Below are positions 50,948-56,681 of a DNA stretch of 56,681 nt, piece after piece. The DNA is from Campylobacter suis. Its GTDB lineage: Bacteria > Campylobacterota > Campylobacteria > Campylobacterales > Campylobacteraceae. The stretch spans positions 1 to 56,681 of the forward strand of contig NZ_CAJHOE010000006.1 in NCBI RefSeq assembly GCF_905120475.1, in the 5' to 3' direction. Numbering within the stretch: the first letter of the stretch is position 1; each line of letters opens with the position of its first letter. The notes beneath the pieces are model-generated. The model made no database searches and was not told the DNA's origin. It saw nothing but the letters and a program-made list of their open reading frames with translations. A program made the translations under genes and the position numbers.

Positions 50948-53725
50948 TTAAGCCTTATAAATTTTAACCGCACACTTTTTGTAATCTGTCTCTTTTGAGA
51001 TCGGACAAGTTGAGTCTAGGCAGACCTTGTTGATAAATACATTTTCATCAAAAAATGGCACATATACAAGCCCTTGTGGAGTTTTGTTTCTGCCACGAAG
51101 ATCGACTCTAGCCTTAACCTTACCACGACGACTCTCAACCCAAACAATATCATTTTGTGCTACACCAAGCTTGGTCGCATCGCCTTCATGCATATAGCAA
51201 AGTGCCTCTGGAACAGCACGATAAAGCTCTGGAACACGCATAGTCATAGTGCCTGTATGCCAATGCTCAAGCACACGACCTGTACATAGCCAGTATGGGT
51301 ATGTATCATCTGGCATCTCGCATGGATCCATGTAAGGACGGAAGAAAATTTTAGCTTTATGGGCCAATGAGAATTTCTCTTCGCCACTTGTAACGCCTTT
51401 TAGATCGCCTTTTGGTAGCTTAGCTTTTGCATTTCCATAGTAAGCAAATGCTTTGCCATTAGCATATTTTTTCGCGTATGGGTCATATTTTGCGTTAAAT
51501 CTCCACTGAGTCTCTTTGCCATCAAGAACTGGCCAGCGCAATCCACGAACTTTGTGATATGTATCAAAATCAGCCAAATCATGACCATGACCAACACCAA
51601 ATTTTCGGTAATCTTCCCAAAGATATTTTTGAACGAAAAATCCATAACCCTCAAACACTTTACCATCTGAGCCGACAACTTTTCTACTATCACCAAAAAC
51701 TTCGGTGTTATCAAAGTCTTCCATTATCGGGTCTTGTGCTTTGTAAGTTTTTGCCTCTTCATTTGCAAAAAGTACATCAAAAAGTGTTGCATTTTCATCA
51801 TAACCCATAGCTTTTGCTTGCTCTAAAACACTTGGTAGTGTTAGCTTATCATCGACCTTTGTCTCGCCCCAAACCTCTTTTAAAGTAAAGCGTTTTGAAA
51901 ACTCAAGAATTTGCCATGTATCACTCATCGCTTCACCTACTGGCAGTACTTGCTGGCGCCATTGCTGGCTTCTACGCTCAGCATTTCCATAAGCACCCCA
52001 CTTCTCATAAATCATAGCTGATGGAAGTATAAGGTCAGCAACCTTGGCTGAGATACCAGGGTATGGGTCGCTTACAACGATGAAGTTATCCATCTCGCGA
52101 GCTGCTTTTATCCAGTGGTTTGCATTTGCAGTGTTTTGCCAAGGGTTATTTACATGAACCCAAGCCCACTTCATCTTTCCATCTTCTAAATCACGCATCA
52201 TTTTTACATAGTGTGAGCCTGGCTTTGGATTTAGGGTGCCTTCTGGGAGCTTCCAAATTTTTTCACTTACTTTTCTGTGCTCAGGATTTGCTACAACCAT
52301 ATCAGCTGGTAAACGATGAACAAAAGTTCCAACTTCACGAGCCGTTCCACACGCACTTGGTTGTCCTGTTAAAGAAAACGCGCCATCGCCTGGTTTGGCT
52401 TGTTTACCAAGAAGCATATGCGTCATATAAGCTTGCTCGTTTACCCAAGTTCCTCTTTGGTGCTGGTTAAAGCCCATAGTCCAAAAGCTTACAACTTTGC
52501 GGCCTTTTTCTATATATAAATTTGCTAACTCTTTTAGTTTTTTCTTAAATTCTTCAATATCCTCGTTTGGATCGCCTTTTGAAATTTTTGCAACAAAATC
52601 AAGAGTGTAAGGAGCTAGCGCTTTTTTGAAATCTTCAAATGTTATAATCCAGTGCTTATCAGGCTTTGCGGCATTTTTATTTTCTAATACATCGCCCTCT
52701 TTGTATCCAAGATAAGCTAATGTCTTGCCTTCTGCTTGACTCAAAGTCTTTTTAATCTCTTTTTCTAAGATATCTTTCTCGGCTGCGTATTTTGGGTGGT
52801 TTGGATTATTTCTTAAGCCATAACCTATATCAACTGGACCTGTCACAAACTCACAATAGTTTTTCACATAATCCCAGTCAATAGCCTCAGGATGGTTATA
52901 AACTATCTCATGTGCGATATAGTTCCAAATAGCAACATCACTTGAAGGAGCAAAGATGATCTCAGTATCTGCTATATTTGAAGTACGAGTTGAGTATGTG
53001 CTTAAATTTACTATCTTTACACGCTCAGCGTTATTTAATTTTCTATCACTCACACGAGACCAAAGCACTGGGTGCATCTCAGCCATATTGGCTCCCCAAG
53101 CGATGATAGTATCAGTTAGCTCGATATCATCAAAACAGCCAGCTGGCTCATCTATACCAAATGTCTGCATAAAGCCAACAACAGCTGAAGCCATACAGTG
53201 GCGTGCATTTGGATCTATGGCATTGCTTCTAACGCCAGCTTTTAAAAATTTAGCCGCCGCATAGCCTTCCATAATGGTATACTGACCAGAGCCAAATACG
53301 CCAGCTGAGTGAACGCCATTTTCTTTGATAGTCTGCTTATATTTTTCAGTCATTACATCAAAGGCTTTTTCCCAAGACACAGGCTTAAATTTACCTTTTT
53401 TATCAAATTCGCCCTTTTCATTTACGCGCAAAAGTGGCTGAGTTATACGGTCAGAACCATACATTATTTTAGCGTTAAAATAGCCCTTGATGCAGTTTAA
53501 ACCACGATTTACTGGAGCTTCTGGGTCGCCTTTTACAGCAACTATCTTACCCTCTTTTGTAGCGATCATTACGCCACAGCCCGTTCCGCAGAAACGACAG
53601 GCAGCCTTATCCCAACGCCAGCCCTTCTCTGCTTCGGCAGCACTTAGCGAGCTTGGCACTGCGATGCCAGCACTAGCGCAAGCAGCCGTTGCCGCAGCAC
53701 TTTTTATAAAATCCCGACGATCCAT
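50948..53725 (-). CDS. napA: NapA, catalytic subunit of periplasmic nitrate reductase
   Basis: A 925-residue molybdoenzyme reducing nitrate to nitrite in the periplasm. The Tat signal begins [12 protein letters not shown]. The [4Fe-4S] site uses Cys43, Cys46, Cys50 (CRFCGTGC) and Cys78 (GLNCIKG). The molybdenum ligand is the Cys in [10 protein letters not shown], as in nitrate reductases. [12 protein letters not shown] and [25 protein letters not shown] are family motifs. It is about 100 residues longer than E. coli NapA, as usual in epsilonproteobacteria. It is the first gene of the operon and has an FNR-like box and a TATAAT upstream. Confidence 0.97.
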   Translation of the reverse strand: MDRRDFIKSAAATAACASAGIAVPSSLSAAEAEKGWRWDKAACRFCGTGCGVMIATKEGKIVAVKGDPEAPVNRGLNCIKGYFNAKIMYGSDRITQPLLRVNEKGEFDKKGKFKPVSWEKAFDVMTEKYKQTIKENGVHSAGVFGSGQYTIMEGYAAAKFLKAGVRSNAIDPNARHCMASAVVGFMQTFGIDEPAGCFDDIELTDTIIAWGANMAEMHPVLWSRVSDRKLNNAERVKIVNLSTYSTRTSNIADTEIIFAPSSDVAIWNYIAHEIVYNHPEAIDWDYVKNYCEFVTGPVDIGYGLRNNPNHPKYAAEKDILEKEIKKTLSQAEGKTLAYLGYKEGDVLENKNAAKPDKHWIITFEDFKKALAPYTLDFVAKISKGDPNEDIEEFKKKLKELANLYIEKGRKVVSFWTMGFNQHQRGTWVNEQAYMTHMLLGKQAKPGDGAFSLTGQPSACGTAREVGTFVHRLPADMVVANPEHRKVSEKIWKLPEGTLNPKPGSHYVKMMRDLEDGKMKWAWVHVNNPWQNTANANHWIKAAREMDNFIVVSDPYPGISAKVADLILPSAMIYEKWGAYGNAERRSQQWRQQVLPVGEAMSDTWQILEFSKRFTLKEVWGETKVDDKLTLPSVLEQAKAMGYDENATLFDVLFANEEAKTYKAQDPIMEDFDNTEVFGDSRKVVGSDGKVFEGYGFFVQKYLWEDYRKFGVGHGHDLADFDTYHKVRGLRWPVLDGKETQWRFNAKYDPYAKKYANGKAFAYYGNAKAKLPKGDLKGVTSGEEKFSLAHKAKIFFRPYMDPCEMPDDTYPYWLCTGRVLEHWHTGTMTMRVPELYRAVPEALCYMHEGDATKLGVAQNDIVWVESRRGKVKARVDLRGRNKTPQGLVYVPFFDENVFINKVCLDSTCPISKETDYKKCAVKIYKA

Positions 53726-53759
53726 ATTTTCTCCTTTGGTTAAAATTGTATTTAATGAA

Positions 53760-53765
53760 ATTATA
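53760..53765 (-). promoter_or_regulatory. -10 box of the nap operon
   Basis: GACTATAATTTC on the minus strand provides a perfect TATAAT, 34 bases before the napA start. The FNR-like palindrome lies about one turn-and-a-half upstream, with its centre near -42. Confidence 0.65.
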
Positions 53766-53787
53766 GTCTAAATTTAGTTTAAATATG

Positions 53788-53803
53788 CTTGATTTGAATC
53801 AAG
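53788..53803 (-). promoter_or_regulatory. FNR/CRP-family operator of the nap operon
   Basis: CTTGATTTGAATCAAG is a palindrome with 6-base arms whose core is the exact FNR consensus TTGAT-N4-ATCAA. Its centre is about 30 bases upstream of the TATAAT, close to -42 from the predicted start. That is the class II activator position for CRP/FNR proteins. I infer oxygen- or nitrogen-oxide-dependent activation. The regulator gene is not in the window. Confidence 0.8.
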
Positions 53804-53859
53804 TTATGAAAATGTTATTTTGGAGTTAAAAATTATTAAAATTTCTAGGCTACAAAAAC

Positions 53860-54738
53860 CTAGAAAAGTGGGTTTAAGAACATATTTTCGCTGAGAATTT
53901 TTTTATCACTAAAATCTTTGTCGATATGAAGCACGAAAGAGCCTATGCGTTTTGAGCTAGCATCAAATATCGGCGATACTGAAAGATAGTGTGAGCCTTG
54001 GACAAAAAAGCCATTTTGTTGCAAATTTAGCTTTTGTATCACAGGTACAACGCTTAAATTTGCACTTTTTAAATTTGCGATAAAATAATTTGTCATTATC
54101 TCATCGCCATCCCTAGCGGCTCGTTCAAAATTTATCTCCTTATCAAGCAAGACAAAAAGGTCTATGCCTTGGTTTTTAAAGAAATTACTAATCGCTTCAA
54201 AGTCGCTCATAAGCTCGATAGTGCCTAAAATTTCATCATTTTTCTTAACTGGTGAAAGTGCCCTAATATATGTACCAGCAACACCGCGCTCTATCCCACT
54301 TATAGTGCCATTTCCTTGTCGCGATACATATATCATATAGCGAAAACTACTAAGCTCATCGCCGTACCTATCCATATCCCAGCTGCGTATCAAGCTCACT
54401 ATATCATTTGTGTGAAGGTGGAGCTTTAGGTTGTGATAGGCTGGTGCGTTTTGGATACTGGATATAATCTTATTTATATTTTTCTTGCAAATTTCTCTAT
54501 CTTTTTCCAAAAAGCACTCGGTTACAGCAGCATTTTCGCCAAGTATAATCGCAAGTGCTTGCAGCGAGCTTTTAGACTCATCAATATTTTTATAAAGCTG
54601 TTTTATCTGATAGTCAAAAAATGCTTTTGCTGTATTTATATGATTTTGCTCGCTGTATCTTAGGTATAAAACAGATAATATCGCTAAAACTACAACTGTG
54701 ACGATGCCAAAAATAAGTGGTAGAATTTTATTTTTCAC
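53860..54738 (-). CDS. Orphan Cache-domain membrane sensor without output domain
   Basis: A 292-residue protein. One membrane segment (about 7-27) is followed by a periplasmic domain of the double-Cache type known from chemoreceptors and kinases. The RSWDMDRYGDELSSFRYMI motif is typical of that family, as is the second half (VVPVIQKLNL, SVSPIFDASSKRIGSFVLHIDKDF). The usual second membrane helix, HAMP and signalling domain are missing. The protein ends soon after the Cache fold, at LNPLF. It therefore needs a partner or acts as a binding protein. It lies downstream of napA's promoter region on the same strand and overlaps the HIT gene by 11 bases. The ligand is unknown; nitrate or a similar anion is a guess from context. 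Confidence 0.65.
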   Translation of the reverse strand: MKNKILPLIFGIVTVVVLAILSVLYLRYSEQNHINTAKAFFDYQIKQLYKNIDESKSSLQALAIILGENAAVTECFLEKDREICKKNINKIISSIQNAPAYHNLKLHLHTNDIVSLIRSWDMDRYGDELSSFRYMIYVSRQGNGTISGIERGVAGTYIRALSPVKKNDEILGTIELMSDFEAISNFFKNQGIDLFVLLDKEINFERAARDGDEIMTNYFIANLKSANLSVVPVIQKLNLQQNGFFVQGSHYLSVSPIFDASSKRIGSFVLHIDKDFSDKKILSENMFLNPLF

Positions 54739-55093
54739 TCAGAGCCTTTTGAAGTATTTTAGCAAATTCACTAAACTCTGGCAGTCTTAAGCTAGAGCTT
54801 CTTAATGGCTCTTGCCAAAGGTTATTTGGATAAAACGCATCATCTTTAAAGCGCGCCATAACATGCATATGCACGCGTGGCAGGACATTTGCAAAACTTG
54901 CTAAATTTATTTTTGTGGGGTTATAAAATTTTCTCATTTCGCGCTCAACAATTAAACTAGCCTCCCAAAGCCTAGCAAGACTCTTTTCATCACAATCACT
55001 AAGCTCACGAAAAGGCTTTTTAGTAAAGATCTTAACCCAAGGAAGCTCGTTTTCTTCACGCTCTATCCATATAAACTCGTCTTCAAATATCAT
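54728..55093 (-). CDS. HIT-family nucleotide hydrolase
   Basis: A 121-residue cytoplasmic protein. The histidine-triad motif is LPRVHMHVMARF with His75 and His77; the third His of the classical HxHxHxx is Met79 here. HIT proteins hydrolyse dinucleoside polyphosphates or AMP conjugates; this variant belongs to short bacterial members found in epsilonproteobacteria. Only two triad histidines are present, so activity may be altered. It is the first gene of a two-gene unit with the Cache protein and is divergent from the molybdoenzyme. Confidence 0.72.
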   Translation of the reverse strand: MIFEDEFIWIEREENELPWVKIFTKKPFRELSDCDEKSLARLWEASLIVEREMRKFYNPTKINLASFANVLPRVHMHVMARFKDDAFYPNNLWQEPLRSSSLRLPEFSEFAKILQKALSEK

Positions 55094-55151
55094 TATTTCC
55101 CCTAAAATTTTGCTTTATCTTAGCAAAATTTCGCTAAAATTGCCTTTTAAG

Positions 55152-55165
55152 TTGCAAGTTTGCAA
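55152..55165. promoter_or_regulatory. TTGCAA-GT-TTGCAA dyad before the molybdoenzyme gene
   Basis: Two copies of the self-complementary TTGCAA separated by two bases, 24 bases before the ATG. Another dyad with 10-bp arms lies at 55105-55131. Both fall in the 95-base divergent gap and may be operators, but no known consensus is matched. Confidence 0.3.
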
Positions 55166-55188
55166 ATAACTAAACACAGAGAACCCAC

Positions 55189-56681
55189 ATGCAAAGACGA
55201 AAATTCTTACAACTAAGCGCAGTTGCTAGTACACTAGCATATACAAATTTACAAGCAAGCACAGCCATACCACAAAAGGGGCTAAGTGCTAATAAATTTG
55301 GTGTATTTTGGGTGGAGGGTAGCGAGGATAAGATAACAAATATTACGCCATTTCGCAGTCATATCCACACAAACAAACTAAACGAGATCATCCCTGAGAT
55401 CATTCAAAAAAACAAAACTCGTGTAAAACACCCATATGTGCGTAAAAGCTTTTTAGATGATCCCACAAACCCAAAGCCAGAGCTTCGTGGCAAGGAGGAG
55501 TTTGTGCGAGTTAGCTGGGAGGTGGCACTTGATCTAACGGCGCAAAGACTAAAGCACACCTATGATACTTACGGAGCAAACGCTGTTTATGGGCAGGTGT
55601 ATCAGTGGGGCAACCTAGGCAAGGTCGGGCACAGCCGAAACATCGGCAAGCGCATGCTAAATGTCCTTGGTGGCTATGTGAGTGAGGCTGGAGGCTACTC
55701 GTATGGATGCGCACAAGTGATTATGCCACATGTTTTGGGTGTGATGGAGACAAGACAGCATCCAACTAGCTGGAAAGCGATACAGGAAAATGCGAAAAAT
55801 ATCGTATTTTGGGGGACTGATCCTATCGTGTCAAACGAGCTTGGTATCGGCGCACCGCTTCATGATGCGTATGCGAATTACCGCGTTATAAAAGACATGG
55901 CGGCGCGCGGTGAGATGAAAATTTACAGCGTCGATGTCTTTAAAAACGAAAGCGCAAAGTATTTTAACGCTAAAACACTTCTACTTCGTCCTAGCACAGA
56001 CACAGCTATGATGATAGGGATGTGTCACTATCTTTATACAAACAACTTACACGATGATAAATTTTTAGAAAATAACTGTGTTGGGTTTGATAAATTTAAA
56101 GAGTATTTTATGGGAGAAAAAGATGGTGTTGTAAAAGACATAGCTTGGGCTAGTGAGATTTGTGGGGTTGCTAAAGATGAGATAGAGAGTTTTACAAAAA
56201 CCATCGCAAAAGATCGCACCATGATAGTAAGTGGCTATGCTATACAGCGTACAGATCACGGCGAGCAAGCCTACTGGATGTTAATCGTCCTAAACGCTAT
56301 GCTAGGGCATATGGGACAAGCAGGTGGTGGCTTTATCACAAATGATCAGACGCACAAAACAGGCGACACGCACTATAAAGCCCCAAAGATACGAAATTTC
56401 GATGTCTTGCCACACGATAAAAAATACAAAGCCATGATAAATCCAAAAGGCTCAGTCATACCAAACTCCCGCCTTATCGAGTGTTTAGAGCGACCCGGCA
56501 GTGAGATAGAAAGAAATGGCAAGGTGCATAAATTTCCTGAGCTAAAACTCATGTTTAGCACAAATGGCTCTCTCTTCACCCGCCACCAAGACTCAAACAG
56601 AGCAGCCATAGCACTGCGTAAGCTAGATGCCATCATCACACTTGAGCCATTTTGGACATCGCAGGCTAAGTTTTCAGATAT
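55189..56681 (+). CDS. TMAO/DMSO/biotin-sulfoxide reductase-family molybdoenzyme (5' part, runs off the window)
   Basis: At least 497 codons are present from the ATG at 55189; the C-terminal part is outside the window. A Tat signal (QRRKFLQLSAVASTLAYTNLQA) exports it. Mature motifs are WEVALDLTAQRLK, YGANAVYGQVYQWGNLGKVGHSRN and GGYSYGCAQVIMPHVLG, where the Ser is the molybdenum ligand of the DMSO-reductase TorA/BisC group. No N-terminal [4Fe-4S] cysteine motif is present, also as in TorA. WGTDPIVSNELGIGAP and DVFKNESAKYFNAKTLLLRP fit. It resembles Cj0264c of C. jejuni, a TMAO/DMSO reductase with a cytochrome c partner encoded next to it. The partner would lie beyond the window. Confidence 0.88.
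   Translation, partial: MQRRKFLQLSAVASTLAYTNLQASTAIPQKGLSANKFGVFWVEGSEDKITNITPFRSHIHTNKLNEIIPEIIQKNKTRVKHPYVRKSFLDDPTNPKPELRGKEEFVRVSWEVALDLTAQRLKHTYDTYGANAVYGQVYQWGNLGKVGHSRNIGKRMLNVLGGYVSEAGGYSYGCAQVIMPHVLGVMETRQHPTSWKAIQENAKNIVFWGTDPIVSNELGIGAPLHDAYANYRVIKDMAARGEMKIYSVDVFKNESAKYFNAKTLLLRPSTDTAMMIGMCHYLYTNNLHDDKFLENNCVGFDKFKEYFMGEKDGVVKDIAWASEICGVAKDEIESFTKTIAKDRTMIVSGYAIQRTDHGEQAYWMLIVLNAMLGHMGQAGGGFITNDQTHKTGDTHYKAPKIRNFDVLPHDKKYKAMINPKGSVIPNSRLIECLERPGSEIERNGKVHKFPELKLMFSTNGSLFTRHQDSNRAAIALRKLDAIITLEPFWTSQAKFSD

Noticed and set aside
1-56681. CRISPR array, insertion sequence, prophage or defence island
   Set aside because: No regularly spaced repeats, transposase or integrase genes, terminal repeats or phage structural genes were seen in any part of the window.

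Overview
The window is a chromosomal segment of an AT-rich epsilonproteobacterium, almost certainly a Campylobacter. The evidence is the protein set (MOMP porin, futalosine-pathway MqnE, RacRS, FlgS, an HP1021-type regulator, a napAGHBFLD operon) and gene orders I recall from C. jejuni: mrp-ispDF-Cj1608-Cj1609-pgpA, pgp2-alr, PCuAC/Sco (Cj0909-Cj0911), pckA-pycB-NSS transporters-atpE, racR-racS-recR and Cj0791c-Cj0792-flgS. The napF gene and a sodium-pump-type oxaloacetate decarboxylase point away from C. jejuni and towards another member of the genus. Species cannot be fixed from this alone. I see no CRISPR array, insertion sequence or prophage, so this is ordinary core genome with several decayed genes.

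Layout. 0.1-4.9 kb (minus): mqnE, purine permease, phosphoribosyltransferase, GT39-like membrane protein and a pseudopilin broken by an in-frame stop. 5-9.2 kb (plus): GlnD-like protein and glmS. 9.2-9.8 kb: frameshifted WG-repeat lipoprotein. 10-11 kb: msrAB. 11-14 kb (minus): small HTH protein, mrp and thiC. 14.1-17.7 kb (plus): ispDF, orphan HP1021-type regulator, degenerate ATP-sulfurylase-like protein and pgpA. 17.7-20.8 kb (minus): pgp2, alr and small proteins of a cell-wall operon. 20.9-22.3 kb (plus): periplasmic copper/oxidase-assembly trio. 22.3-23.7 kb (minus): CAP-domain protein. 23.7-28.7 kb (minus): oadGAB-pckA. 28.8-32.8 kb (minus): three tandem NSS sodium symporters. 33-33.5 kb (plus): atpE and tRNA-Leu(GAG). 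33.5-37.4 kb (minus): racRS-recR-MATE. 37.5-39.5 kb (plus): ABC-F ATPase and ogt. 39.7-42.8 kb (minus): lipoprotein, sigma28-type flagellar-class gene, cytochrome c and MOMP. 42.9-46.1 kb: class V aminotransferase, PD-(D/E)XK/DUF234 protein and flgS. 46.1-46.5 kb: remnant of a frameshifted gene. 46.5-53.8 kb (minus): dps and napDLFBHGA. 53.9-56.7 kb: orphan Cache sensor, HIT protein and the 5' part of a TMAO/DMSO-reductase-family molybdoenzyme.

How it fits together. Much of the window concerns anaerobic or microaerobic energy metabolism: menaquinone by the futalosine route, periplasmic nitrate reductase, a second Tat-exported molybdoenzyme, Sco/PCuAC oxidase maturation, and a decarboxylase that should create a sodium gradient beside three sodium-coupled transporters. 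The ATP-synthase c subunit next to them looks proton-type. The nap operon has a perfect FNR/CRP-type palindrome at about -42 from a good -10 box.

The best leads are regulatory sites (FNR box at nap, sigma28 box at 40.8 kb), active-site losses in otherwise intact genes (GlnD-like, Sat-like, Mrp CxxC), an orphan Cache domain between two respiratory systems, a nuclease-fold protein translationally coupled to flgS, and three genes broken by single lesions. I found no clearly new multi-gene defence or mobile system.
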